Assembly (NCBI GenBank): GCA_020635825.1
Contig: JACJZA010000020.1
Span: 1-51,324 of the forward strand
DNA from: Flavobacteriales bacterium
Lineage (GTDB): Bacteria > Bacteroidota > Bacteroidia > Flavobacteriales_E > Vicingaceae
DNA: 51,324 bases
Direction: 5' to 3'
The notes beneath the pieces are model-generated. The model was not told the DNA's origin and ran no database searches. It saw only the letters and a program-made list of their open reading frames with translations. Each line of letters starts with the position of its first letter. Position 1 is the stretch's first letter. Below are positions 28,701 to 36,265 of this stretch, one piece after another. Position numbers and translations under genes: made by a program.

Positions 28701-29719
28701 CAAGAGCCATGTTAGGAGAACAAGTAGCTTCAAACAATACAACTAATAATTCAGGAGCAAACAATACAACTTCATCGAATAATACCAATACTACTAATAA
28801 TTCTACTTCTGTACCGACCTTGAATACGAACTATGAAGAAGTAAATGATGGGGTTTCTACTGATGTACACAAAATTGAAGGTGTATTCTTTACAGTGCAG
28901 GTAGGTGTTTACTCTAAACCAGTTACAGCAGACAAATTGAACAATGTTAAACCATTAAACAGTGAAAAAACTTCTAACGGTTTAATAAGATATACCTCGG
29001 GTGTGTATAAAACGCTTGAAGATGCAAATGTGGCGAAAGATAATGTTAGAAATCTTGGTATTACTGATGCTTTTGTGATTGCTTATGCAAATGGAAACAG
29101 GGTTTCTGTAGGTGAAGCTGTTGGATATTTAAATGCAAATGGTGGAACTCCTGCAAACAACACTTCAACTAACAATACACCTGCTAATAACACTTCTAGC
29201 AATAATACTTCAACTAGTAACAATGGTTCGAATGTAACGGCACCATCTAACACTACTTCTAACAATACTAATTCGGGAGGAAATGTAACCACGAATCCTT
29301 CAGAAACGAATACAACCAATAATACAACAACTAACACTAATACGGTTCCAAATACTACTAATACTCCAAGTAACAATACTGCAACCAATACACAACCAAA
29401 ACAACCTATCGACCATGTAAAAATAGGACAGGAGTTAAAACTTGATTTTAGAGTATTGTTAGGCGAATATGCTGATGAAGTTCCGGTAGAAGAAGCCGCT
29501 ATTTATTTAAAATTATCATCACAAGGATTAAAAATTTACGAGAAAAATGGGAATACTATTTACGAAATAGGTTCTTATCCTGATTATCCATCGGCTTTAG
29601 ATATGCAATTACAAATGAAAGAAGAAGGTATACAAAAACCTAAAGTAGTAGCGTTTAAAGATGGTGAACAAATTGAAATTAACGAAGCACTTGAATTAGT
29701 AAAAAATAACAACCAATGA
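22787..29719 (+). CDS. giant PorE-like TPR/beta-propeller/coiled-coil protein with three SPOR-type domains
   Basis: The 2310-aa exported protein has a signal peptide (to SAQ, about residue 26), TPR-like repeats (to about 150), a PD40/WD40-like beta-propeller (about 190-345; FLHPDGRTLYFSS), and a carboxypeptidase-regulatory-like domain (350-440). About 1200 residues of Glu/Lys/Ala/Asn-rich coiled coil follow, including three related ~120-aa modules each starting G-x-(I/V)-(I/V)-DY (bases ~25278, 25608, 25975). The end has Asn/Thr-rich linkers and three SPOR-type domains (about 1889-1978, 2028-2114, 2210-2306; VFKVQIGAF, FFTVQVGVY, LDFRVLLGEY). SPOR domains bind denuded peptidoglycan, so it likely anchors an outer-membrane assembly to the wall. 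ATG 22787 follows a consensus promoter; an earlier in-frame start at 22712 overlaps the previous gene and has no signal peptide. The stop overlaps clpS by 4 bases. Confidence 0.85.
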   Translation: MVRNRAYKLVLLFIVSIMFIGQTSAQYASEDELKKAADKYFIEQDYIKSLPLFSQLLSLYPKDANYNYKYGASFFFAKRDKEDALRYLKFACGNPNVDPKAYYFLGLVYHHNYNFSAAEVNYNKFKQKGNSKDVADLEVDRKIEMCKNGTRLLKSMTDIGVLYKKEIKATDFFRSYDLKGIGGKIIVKPDEFKTKLDIKRNENTLIHLGDQPKMVIFSSYGDDGKTGKDIYRVIKLPNGEWSKPAPFDEAVNTPFDEDYPFLHPDGRTLYFSSKGFNSMGGYDIFKSELNPQTGKWSYPENLDFPINTPDDDILFISDIDNELAFFASSRASMQGELTVYKVQVATQPAENSIIKGIFIAESNPSLKSAKISVMDAEKERTYGVFTSSKEDGGYVLVFPGNGGKFKILVETLDESPIHSAIIEIPRIDGFRALKQELRLVGQGDNEKLVVKNLFDETDEFDITDPLIVENLLKVKAKLDVNLTEEELNNKLNNQNTTASDYADLSDEQLVTKTTKQADEIIAKSKEAKKQSDYSYALAQKKSNEAKQLFGESLKLEKEAEQETNVDVKQQKLNEAAKTKMKAAKLVDETIAALNLAKAIESQSVEIKTDVEKVEKIKKQVASNVASGNRPEAENNLAELEKISEASYLNQSSLNTEKKLAEEKLTEKEIEYNKSRNEVNELKNREIEINTSIADAEKQLAATNKKSDKENITTQINALKIDLEDVKYDLATAKKEEEVLSKELNSLKNSTNTFSSIADNVAKNSNTQPQSNVDKLALDNDVVYFENQGLVGVYSGEETTNEFAENNTSTTVESNQVDLTALASEYSVINEEGKIIDYNTDFSSKLVEADNNDNEYQKNLALAKVNQDWSMAIGEEIEIKEKQLAASDDLNEKINLESKINQLKTLQEEKQKEANKNMTIAEVLASDNENEVVESENITDASGNIIDYETQFNDEIATIENSNGSGDEKAAVYSKWNNAIDQEILLKNIELEQANDEEKLAIENRIAELNAQKLDNENKIEEYTNAEVLANETNVNENTSENAIANNVKNNLNNNTNYQNILDENGEVVDYGSNYQSEIENADNLVDEKSALTSKESITKSWINDIDSEIAYQEEQLALANNDSDKEVIKSKINDLNAEKNERQEELVNYQLAMANTETVDTEASNVIAEETSNTANVNNNNVSNIVSNKDVLDYQASEQDANLNLAYNNEFQYNGEQSKKEMANVNALKNEAVNLYSDAEQKNNEIVNIENVEERAEAIKEVNKIKEDAERKELEIARVYEKSNKSEFYNNQAVLSQLKSQNNRNNQNVTVADLMEDEAYNYFEQAQNERNKAFAAASFTSKESALQKAYNLELQALDKQNKAIALYAGNKNIDDVYANVSSKPSTTNNSSTNVASNNNVANNTTELNNNTETLAENNNISTKTYSEESPIYQPASISLPSDQEKIKAQQLEKEAEELEAEAQVLTDSANVVSKKKEKDDLLLQVEDLKTKAAQKRKEAEVLYAKAEELKAEDAELADNLMENRTALSNEKINNEEKEVLASLSSDEVNNITTSSDFVAYSEAKKESRRLIKEAEISYIEADKYQQEAEDEKALGVSLNALAAGAEGDRKAKLLGQIEQLKAMIAANEQKANDERTRATEKEIKALSKTNEANDLIAGNTSADKIKTLEKINYYNPTVIEDAVANNNQLADNTNNTSNNNSRLNENNVEEENNLTEEIAENTNNVTEENVNENTTNTNIDNEANIENIVEENAAENNIVNEVESTTNENTTTNNNVVENEVAENNINIEEENVVENNTVTNNETNNEFENETELENEAETIAETNTVSNNTASNNNTINEETATLNEVVANSTNSNVDEVPTVLTSPIFVLTANKSNYSNNKPIPTTEKLPEGLVFKVQIGAFRNPIPQDHFRGFAPIMAEDAGNGITRYTAGLFKTFNMANEAKVAIRSIGYNDAFVVAFYNGKRISINEARAMLGEQVASNNTTNNSGANNTTSSNNTNTTNNSTSVPTLNTNYEEVNDGVSTDVHKIEGVFFTVQVGVYSKPVTADKLNNVKPLNSEKTSNGLIRYTSGVYKTLEDANVAKDNVRNLGITDAFVIAYANGNRVSVGEAVGYLNANGGTPANNTSTNNTPANNTSSNNTSTSNNGSNVTAPSNTTSNNTNSGGNVTTNPSETNTTNNTTTNTNTVPNTTNTPSNNTATNTQPKQPIDHVKIGQELKLDFRVLLGEYADEVPVEEAAIYLKLSSQGLKIYEKNGNTIYEIGSYPDYPSALDMQLQMKEEGIQKPKVVAFKDGEQIEINEALELVKNNNQ

Positions 29720-29985
29720 GTACACAAACATTAGAACAACAAAAAGTAGAACAGAAAGTTGAAGAAATAAAAAAACTGGTTCTTTTTAATGATGATGTGA
29801 ATACTTTCGACCATGTTATCAATTTATTGGTTAAAGTATGTAAACACGAAACCATACAAGCAGAGCAATGTGCAACCTTGGTTCATTACAAGGGTAAATG
29901 TGCGGTGAAAAGTGGTTCGTTTGATGAGCTAAAAATTATGTCAGAAATATTGGCTGACAATGGTTTAACGGTAGAAATAAATTAA
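29716..29985 (+). CDS. clpS: ATP-dependent Clp protease adaptor ClpS
   Basis: The 89-aa adaptor delivers N-degron substrates to ClpAP-type proteases. The core is canonical: LFNDDVNTFDHVINLL, then EQCATLVHYKGKCAVKSG and the closing LKIMSEILADNGLTVEI. The N-terminal extension (residues 1-22) is a short charged helix. The start ATG overlaps the stop of the giant SPOR gene (ATGA), so translation is probably coupled; the M48 protease follows after 12 bases. Confidence 0.96.
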   Translation: MSTQTLEQQKVEQKVEEIKKLVLFNDDVNTFDHVINLLVKVCKHETIQAEQCATLVHYKGKCAVKSGSFDELKIMSEILADNGLTVEIN

Positions 29986-29997
29986 TAAAATTCGAAC

Positions 29998-30807
29998 ATG
30001 AAATCGATTAAGCATATAGTTGTAGTGGCTGTTGTTGCCGGTATTTTAGCATGTACCAAAGTGCCAATTTCGGGTAGAAGACAAATGAACTTATTACCTG
30101 AAAGCCAATTGATGAGTATGAGTTTAACTCAGTATGGTACTTTTTTGCAGGAAAACCCACCGATGAGCGATGAAATAGAAGACACCAAAAGAGTGAAAAG
30201 GGTAGGGAGTAGAATTTCGCATGCCGTTGAAAAATACATGAAAGAAAATGGTATGTCTAATAGAATTGCCAATTACAAATGGGAATTTAATTTAGTGAAC
30301 CAAAATACGGTGAATGCTTGGTGTATGCCCGGTGGAAAAGTAGTAGTGTACAAAGGAATTATGCCTGTGGCTGCTTCTGATGAAGGCTTGGCAGTGGTAA
30401 TGGGACACGAAATTGCACATGCCATTGCACGACATGGTAACGAACGTATGAGTCAAGGTTTGGTAGCTGCTGTTGGTGCAGCAGGTTTAGCCGTGGCTTT
30501 ACGTGAAAAACCTGCAGAAACTCAATTGTTGTTTTTAGGAGCTTATGGTGCAGCAACCGGAGCAGGAATTTTAGCATTTAGCCGTAACCATGAAAGTGAA
30601 GCGGATAAATTGGGAATGGTATTTATGGCAATGGCAGGTTACGAACCTAAAGAGGCCATTCCTTTTTGGGAGCGTATGAAAGCTGCCTCTGGAGGAGGGA
30701 GCAATGTGCCGGAGTTTTTAAGTACACACCCCAGCCACGATACCAGAATAGAACGTATTACCGAATTTTTACCCGAAGCTCAATCTTATTTTGTGAAAGC
30801 TGAGTAA
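29998..30807 (+). CDS. M48 family lipoprotein metalloprotease
   Basis: The 269-aa zinc protease has a lipobox (GILAC, Cys19), the HEIAH zinc motif (His137, Glu138, His141) in VVMGHEIAHAIARHG, and the third zinc ligand in SRNHESEADKLG. The C-terminal STHPSHDTRIERI is typical of the Oma1/LoiP/BepA-related M48 branch. As a lipoprotein it should act in the periplasm, probably in quality control of outer-membrane or periplasmic proteins; substrates are unknown. It follows clpS closely and is likely in the same transcript. Confidence 0.93.
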   Translation: MKSIKHIVVVAVVAGILACTKVPISGRRQMNLLPESQLMSMSLTQYGTFLQENPPMSDEIEDTKRVKRVGSRISHAVEKYMKENGMSNRIANYKWEFNLVNQNTVNAWCMPGGKVVVYKGIMPVAASDEGLAVVMGHEIAHAIARHGNERMSQGLVAAVGAAGLAVALREKPAETQLLFLGAYGAATGAGILAFSRNHESEADKLGMVFMAMAGYEPKEAIPFWERMKAASGGGSNVPEFLSTHPSHDTRIERITEFLPEAQSYFVKAE

Positions 30808-30824
30808 ATTAAATATTTTTTAAG

Positions 30825-32897
30825 ATGCACATTTCATTCAAAAAGATCTTTCTGTTTATTGTAATGCTATGGTTTACAACTCTTCATGCTCAAAATTTTG
30901 AATGGGCAAAACAAATGGGAGCAAGTAATTCTGATGTCGGAGTATCAATTACTAATGATAAAGATGGAAATGTTTATACTACGGGTATATTTTGGGATAA
31001 TGCTGATTTTGATCCTAGTACAGGAACTTATTATTTAAATTCAAATGGAGTATCTGATGTTTTTGTTTCAAAACTAAATGATAATGGAGAATTTGTTTGG
31101 GCTAAATCTATTGGCGGTATTGATTATGATGAAGTATATTCAATATGCACTGATGTTTTGGGAAATGTATATATAACAGGTTATTTTAACGATGTTGTTG
31201 ATTTTGATCCAGGAATAGGTGTGTATAATCTCACATCTGTATTTGGTAGAGATATTTTTGTTTTAAAGCTTGATGCTAATGGTGAGTTTGTATGGGCAAA
31301 ACAGATGGGAGGTTCATCAAATGATATTGGATATGATATAACCATTGATTCAATAGGTAATGTTTTTGTAACAGGTTATTTTCAATCTACAGTAGATTTC
31401 AACCCTGGTGCTGGGACCTTTAATTTAACTTCAGGTGGTGCTGGAGATGCATTTATTTTAAAATTAGATAATGCGGGTAATTTTATATGGGCAAAAAAAT
31501 TAGGGGGAAATAATGATTGTGATGCAAAATGCATTAAAGTTGACAATGATGGTAATCTATATATTTCTGGAATTTTTAGTTATACTTCTGATTTTGATCC
31601 TAGTCCATCGGTATATAATTTATCTACTTCGGGAAGTGATAATAGCTTTATAGTCAAACTAGATGAATTAGGAAACTTTGTGTGGGCTAAACAAATAGGT
31701 GGTGAGAATATGGGGAGTTATTTAAAGTCTTTAGTTGTTGATAATTTTGGTAATGTTTATTCTACTGGTTACTTTGCAGATTCTGCTGATTTTGATCCAG
31801 GTGTTGGAGATTTTAATTTAGAATCAAATGGTGGTAATGATATTTTTGTTTTAAAGCTAGATTCTTTTGGAAACTTTGAATGGGTAAAACAAATAGGGGG
31901 GATACAACATGATGAAGGGTACTCTATTGATATAGATAAAAATGGAAATCCATACATCATTGGAGTTTTCTTAGGTACAGTTGATTTTGATCCAGGTTCT
32001 GGGTTTAACTATTTGAATGCCATTGATAATGCAGATATTTTTATTTTAAAGTTAGATGTCAATGGTGATTTAGCTTGGGTTAATCAATATACTAGTAGTG
32101 GACCAATCGGTAGCGGATATGTTGGTGGCAATTCCATAAAGATTGGAAATGTAAACGAAATATATTCAACAGGGTTTTTTACATATACTGTTGATTTTGA
32201 TCATGATACAACTATCTACAATTTAAACACTTCAAGTTATAGTGATATTTTTGTTCTTAAAATGAACCAATGTTCTACTAGAAAAGATAGTATATCTCCA
32301 ATTGCATGTGATTATTATATATCACCAAGTGGTAATTATTTGACTACCAGTGGTGTATATAATGATACAATTTTTAATTCAATAGGTTGTGATAGTATAA
32401 TAACAATTAATCTTACAATTAATTCAGTTGATACTATAGTTATTAATAATTCACCTACATTAATTGCTAATGCTGCTGGTGCAAATTATCAATGGTTAGA
32501 TTGTGATAATGGAAATTTATCTATTATTGGTGCTATCAACCAAAGTTTTACACCGGTTACTAATGGTAATTATTCTGTTGAAGTGACACAAAATGGTTGT
32601 GTTGATACGTCCTCTTGCTTTCCAATCTCTGTAGTTTCAATTATAGAAAATGAACTAAGTAATGATTTATTCTTATTTCCTAATCCAACCATGGGAAATG
32701 TTACTTTACGTTTTCCAATTTTTTATAATGAGTTAACTGTGATATTAAGAAATTATTTTGGTAAAGAAATACTACAGAAAAAAATATACAACACCAATGA
32801 ATATTTAATAGAAATTAAAGGAAATCCTGGAATTTATTTGATTGAATTAAGAAATGAATTAAATCAAATAGTTCATTTAAGGGTGATAAAGCAATAA
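30825..32897 (+). CDS. T9SS type A cargo with SBBP-like beta-propeller repeats
   Basis: The 690-aa secreted protein has a signal peptide (to HAQ, about residue 23), eight or so ~50-aa repeats (about 25-480), and a C-terminal T9SS type A sorting domain (about 615-690; FLFPNPTMGNVTLRF then GIYLIEL). The repeat core is G-N-(V/L)-Y-x-(T/S)-G-x-F, then DFDP(S/G), then FV.KLD..G.F.WAK, the SBBP-type beta-propeller pattern common in marine Bacteroidota. The domain between 480 and 560 is Cys/Gly/Thr-rich (IACDYYISPSGNYLTTSG). It should be exported by the type IX system and attached to the cell surface; the ligand is unknown. Confidence 0.88.
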   Translation: MHISFKKIFLFIVMLWFTTLHAQNFEWAKQMGASNSDVGVSITNDKDGNVYTTGIFWDNADFDPSTGTYYLNSNGVSDVFVSKLNDNGEFVWAKSIGGIDYDEVYSICTDVLGNVYITGYFNDVVDFDPGIGVYNLTSVFGRDIFVLKLDANGEFVWAKQMGGSSNDIGYDITIDSIGNVFVTGYFQSTVDFNPGAGTFNLTSGGAGDAFILKLDNAGNFIWAKKLGGNNDCDAKCIKVDNDGNLYISGIFSYTSDFDPSPSVYNLSTSGSDNSFIVKLDELGNFVWAKQIGGENMGSYLKSLVVDNFGNVYSTGYFADSADFDPGVGDFNLESNGGNDIFVLKLDSFGNFEWVKQIGGIQHDEGYSIDIDKNGNPYIIGVFLGTVDFDPGSGFNYLNAIDNADIFILKLDVNGDLAWVNQYTSSGPIGSGYVGGNSIKIGNVNEIYSTGFFTYTVDFDHDTTIYNLNTSSYSDIFVLKMNQCSTRKDSISPIACDYYISPSGNYLTTSGVYNDTIFNSIGCDSIITINLTINSVDTIVINNSPTLIANAAGANYQWLDCDNGNLSIIGAINQSFTPVTNGNYSVEVTQNGCVDTSSCFPISVVSIIENELSNDLFLFPNPTMGNVTLRFPIFYNELTVILRNYFGKEILQKKIYNTNEYLIEIKGNPGIYLIELRNELNQIVHLRVIKQ

Positions 32898-32902
32898 TTT
32901 TT

Positions 32903-35173
32903 TTACCTAACTAAAATCTCCTTCCTAATCAAATTAGGAATGGTGTTGGTTAAAAAGGTTACTTCACAATTTTTTGCAGTGTTTTCTGTTCTTTTGATGG
33001 TAATGTAAGTTGGTTCAAAAGTGGGTATTTCTTCAGTAGGTAAAATAGCTTCATAACCTTCTTCACTAAACTCGGCAGAGAATATTTTTAAAGGAGCTTC
33101 GCCGTTATTAATAATCTTAAATTTCTTTTCCAGTTCATCGGCTTTAAACGTTAAAATAGTGTCTTTAAAAGTCAATAAAGGCAGTTTTTCCAATTCGCTT
33201 CCATCCATTGCTACATTAGAGCTGTCATCTACCGTAATGGCAATAATTTCAATTTTACGCTCTAAGGCTGCACCGGGGCTGTATACGGAGTTTCTTTTGT
33301 CGTCAATGTTGTCGCTTATTTCTTTTACCGATTGGTATTCACCAAAAGGAACTTTTACAAAGTTGAGTTTTCCTCCGTTTTCGGAAGTTCCATTCATGTA
33401 AGGTATAATAATCCCGTTTTCGTATTCACTCAAATAATTAATCAAACTCGAAATTCTTCTCAAAGTCAGGTTTACATTGTAATCCGATTTAGAAAGCGGA
33501 CTCGCAAAACCTTTAATGGTTAAAGTAATTTCTTTGCCTTGTTCCAATTCTTTTAAAAGCAGAGGAGTAAACATTTCAAGGTCTTTGGCTCCTTTATCAA
33601 TATGGCTGCTAAATAAATCTTCAATATCAACCAAAGCATTGTCTTTTTCTACGCCTTTTAAACCGTTGGCATATTCTCGTTTGTATTCGTTGTACAATCT
33701 GGTGTAATCTTTATAAGTAGATAAATAGTTGAGGGTGGTGGTCGTATCTCTTGTTCTGGGGTTGGGGTGGTCGTTATGGAAATACAAACGGACAGGCAAG
33801 TAACGGTTTAATTCTTCTAAAGTGGTGTAGATAATTTCTGTAGTATCGGGTATTTCGTAAAAGTAAATGTCGTTACAGCAGGTTTCACCTTTTTTGGTGT
33901 AAGAACCCTTGCGGTTAGATGTTATTAAAGCAACATTGTTTTTAATGTTGTAATAAAAATCGTTGGTACTAGTGTTAATTGGGTAGCCCAAGTTTTCGTT
34001 TTTACAGAAAGTCATTAAGTCAGTTTGGTTTTTAAAAATATCAAAACCACCTAATCCTTCGTGCCAGTTAGAACTAAAATAAAGGCAAGAATCTTTTTCA
34101 TTGTAAAAAGGAGTAATCTCATCCTCCATAGAATTAATGGCTTCACTTAAATTAGCCGGAGCTTGAAATTGTCCGTTTACCATTCTGCTGTACCAAATAT
34201 CCATTCCACCTTTGCCTCCCGGTCTATTGGATGAAAAAAACAAAACTTCTTGTCCGTTGATTTGAGCAATGCTTGGTTGACTGGAGGTGTAATTCTCTAA
34301 GTTTAATTCTTTTAGTTCGTAAGTAGTTCCCCAGTTTCCATTTTTGTAAGGAATGGCAAATATTTTACATTGGTAATTGGCATCGCATTTATTGTAATAG
34401 AAAACGCTTCCATCAGTATTAATACTCCCATTTGCAATGTGATAACCGGATTCGTTTATTTTTTCTTCTAGTTTTTCATCTTGTGTCCAAATGTCACCAT
34501 TCCTATTTCCTCTAAACAATCTTACCAAATAAGCAGAAGTGTCGGTTACTTCGTTGTTTTCTTTCATTTTTTCATCACGCAAAGAGGAATAAATAATGGT
34601 AGAATCGTTTAACAATGTTCCTCCTAATTCGCTACTGTAAGTATTAATGCTGTTTCCTAAGTTCTTAATGTCAATGGCCAAGGAATCTTTCATTAATTCA
34701 ATGGCTTTCTCACACGATTCTATTTCCTGCATTACTTTTTGATAATAAAAACCTTTTTTGTCCTTATTAAAAAATCGTTTGGAGCGTTTAAAGAATTTTT
34801 TGGCTTCGTTGTAATTTCCATTGTATTTCAACATGGTAGAATACCAAAAAGGAGCCATCGGGTAGTTTCTGCCCATGTCTTTGCGGTAAATAGAATTGTA
34901 GTAGTATTCAGCTTTTGCATAATCGTTGTATAATCGCAATGATTCGGCATATTTATAAAGTAAATCAACGTAAGTTGAATCATACTCCAAGGCATCTTTA
35001 TACCATTTGCTGGCACCATAATAATCGCCTTGAGAAAATAATTGGTCGCCGATTTTTATTAATTGCTTTTGAGATTGAGAAAATGAGCTGGAAGTAAAAA
35101 GTAAAAAGTAAAAAGTAAAAAGATGTAGTATCTTTTTTAATAGGGTTGTATTTCTAAACTTTTTAACTTTCAA
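32903..35173 (-). CDS. PorE-like protein: TPR, PD40 propeller, OmpA-like and Ig-like domains
   Basis: The ~756-aa exported protein has a signal peptide, TPR repeats (about 30-140), a PD40 beta-propeller (about 185-440; VLFFSSNRPGGKGGMDIWYS, CLYFSSNWHEGLGGFDIF), a helical region, an OmpA-like region (about 545-650; LTIKGFASPLSKSDYN, LTLRRISSLINYL) and a C-terminal DUF1573/Ig-like domain. This resembles T9SS PorE and the third gene of SprB/SprF-type modules. No ATG exists near the N-terminus; TTG at 35173 is the in-frame start closest to the signal peptide, and a TTG at 35254 inside the upstream gene is an alternative. Four 7-bp repeats encode the signal-peptide core. Confidence 0.82.
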   Translation of the reverse strand: MKVKKFRNTTLLKKILHLFTFYFLLFTSSSFSQSQKQLIKIGDQLFSQGDYYGASKWYKDALEYDSTYVDLLYKYAESLRLYNDYAKAEYYYNSIYRKDMGRNYPMAPFWYSTMLKYNGNYNEAKKFFKRSKRFFNKDKKGFYYQKVMQEIESCEKAIELMKDSLAIDIKNLGNSINTYSSELGGTLLNDSTIIYSSLRDEKMKENNEVTDTSAYLVRLFRGNRNGDIWTQDEKLEEKINESGYHIANGSINTDGSVFYYNKCDANYQCKIFAIPYKNGNWGTTYELKELNLENYTSSQPSIAQINGQEVLFFSSNRPGGKGGMDIWYSRMVNGQFQAPANLSEAINSMEDEITPFYNEKDSCLYFSSNWHEGLGGFDIFKNQTDLMTFCKNENLGYPINTSTNDFYYNIKNNVALITSNRKGSYTKKGETCCNDIYFYEIPDTTEIIYTTLEELNRYLPVRLYFHNDHPNPRTRDTTTTLNYLSTYKDYTRLYNEYKREYANGLKGVEKDNALVDIEDLFSSHIDKGAKDLEMFTPLLLKELEQGKEITLTIKGFASPLSKSDYNVNLTLRRISSLINYLSEYENGIIIPYMNGTSENGGKLNFVKVPFGEYQSVKEISDNIDDKRNSVYSPGAALERKIEIIAITVDDSSNVAMDGSELEKLPLLTFKDTILTFKADELEKKFKIINNGEAPLKIFSAEFSEEGYEAILPTEEIPTFEPTYITIKRTENTAKNCEVTFLTNTIPNLIRKEILVR
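35094..35121 (-). repeat. 7-bp tandem repeat (4 copies) in the PorE-like signal peptide
   Basis: Four perfect copies of GTAAAAA (TTTTTAC on the coding strand) encode the hydrophobic LFTFYFLLFT of the signal peptide. A change of one unit would shift the frame. Confidence 0.95.
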
Positions 35174-35198
35174 CTTTTCAACTTTATAAACTTGTAAC

Positions 35199-36233
35199 TC
35201 AAATAAAATTAGGACACGCTTTGTATCTCTTAATAATTGGTCGATATTTTTCAAAAATGTAAATCACAGAAAATTCAAAACCACCTCTGTTGTGGCTGGC
35301 AACTTTCAAGGAAGAAAGGTTTAAATCATAACTCACTCCAAAATGAAAATTTCGATAATCTAATTCAGCCGTAAAATAGGTGGCATCTTTGTTTCGGTAC
35401 CAAATACCTAAATAAACTGCTTTGTAATCACCTTTGTTTAGATGGTATTTACCAGAACCACCAAAAATTATTTCTTTGAATTGATGTTGAGTCATAAAAG
35501 AAATACTCGGTAAAGCATCAATTTTATTACTCACTCGAAATAATCCATTAGTATGAAATGTATATCTTTTGTGGAGTTGAATGTTGTCATCATTAAAAAA
35601 ACTCTGTTTAGGTGTTACTAAATTATGGATGGCAAATCCGGCAGCGACTTGCTTTCTAATATCAATGTTGTAATTCCAGCTAATTCCTGAGTGGATGTTT
35701 AAATAATCTCTACCGTTGTTACTGAAATTTTCATTGTTTCCGAGAGAGGCATCATAATACAATCCATTAAATTGATTGTCGAATTGTAAATTGTTATAAT
35801 TAATTCTTCGTTGAGTATAAGCAGGTTGTATTCCTGCCGTTATAGTTTGAGAAGAATCACCAAGAAATAAGGTATAACTAAAGCTAGGGGTAATTTGTAA
35901 TGTGCTGAATTCAGAATCTCCTGCTTTATCTTGATAAAAACCTAGACCTGCATTAAAAGGAGTATTGTAAATGGTATTGAAATCGGCAGCAAATCCAAAA
36001 GTGGAGTAGGGAGTTGTAACCGACCTCCATTGTGTACGTTGATTGGCATTTAGGCGAACATCTCCAACAAAAGCACCAGTTAATCCCGGATTTAAATTTA
36101 AAGGAGAATTGTTAAATTGAGAAAAATGGATGTCTTGAGCAAATGAGTAAAAAGTATAAAGTATAAAGTATAAAGTAAAAAGGGGGCGTCTCTTTTTAAA
36201 TGGGACTTTATTTATCAACTTTATAACTTTCAA
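35199..36233 (-). CDS. PorP/SprF family type IX secretion outer-membrane protein
   Basis: The 344-aa product has a signal peptide ending SFAQ and then the PorP/SprF signature: DIHFSQFNNSPLNLNPGLTGAF, NQRTQW, then an outer-membrane beta-barrel (TAELDYRNFHFGVSYDLNLSSLK) ending in FSVIYIFEK near the C-terminus. Such proteins bind T9SS type B cargo and help secretion or anchoring; the type B cargo is encoded just upstream. The start must be TTG (36233): an in-frame stop lies shortly upstream and there is no ATG before the mature protein. Five 7-bp repeats (36147-36181) encode its signal-peptide core. It overlaps the extended frame of the next gene. Confidence 0.92.
   Translation of the reverse strand: MKVIKLINKVPFKKRRPLFTLYFILYTFYSFAQDIHFSQFNNSPLNLNPGLTGAFVGDVRLNANQRTQWRSVTTPYSTFGFAADFNTIYNTPFNAGLGFYQDKAGDSEFSTLQITPSFSYTLFLGDSSQTITAGIQPAYTQRRINYNNLQFDNQFNGLYYDASLGNNENFSNNGRDYLNIHSGISWNYNIDIRKQVAAGFAIHNLVTPKQSFFNDDNIQLHKRYTFHTNGLFRVSNKIDALPSISFMTQHQFKEIIFGGSGKYHLNKGDYKAVYLGIWYRNKDATYFTAELDYRNFHFGVSYDLNLSSLKVASHNRGGFEFSVIYIFEKYRPIIKRYKACPNFI
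36147..36181 (-). repeat. 7-bp tandem repeat (5 copies) in the PorP/SprF signal peptide
   Basis: Units GTAAAAA, GTATAAA (three times) and GTAAAAA, end to end. They encode LFTLYFILYTF on the minus strand, the hydrophobic core of the signal peptide. Related to the repeat at 35094-35121. Confidence 0.95.
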
Positions 36234-36265
36234 CTTTATAAACTTTCTACTTTACGAACTTTTAA

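Noticed and set aside
35094..36265. CRISPR-like repeats
   Set aside because: The repeats are 7-bp end-to-end units without spacers, inside coding sequence, and no cas genes are present.
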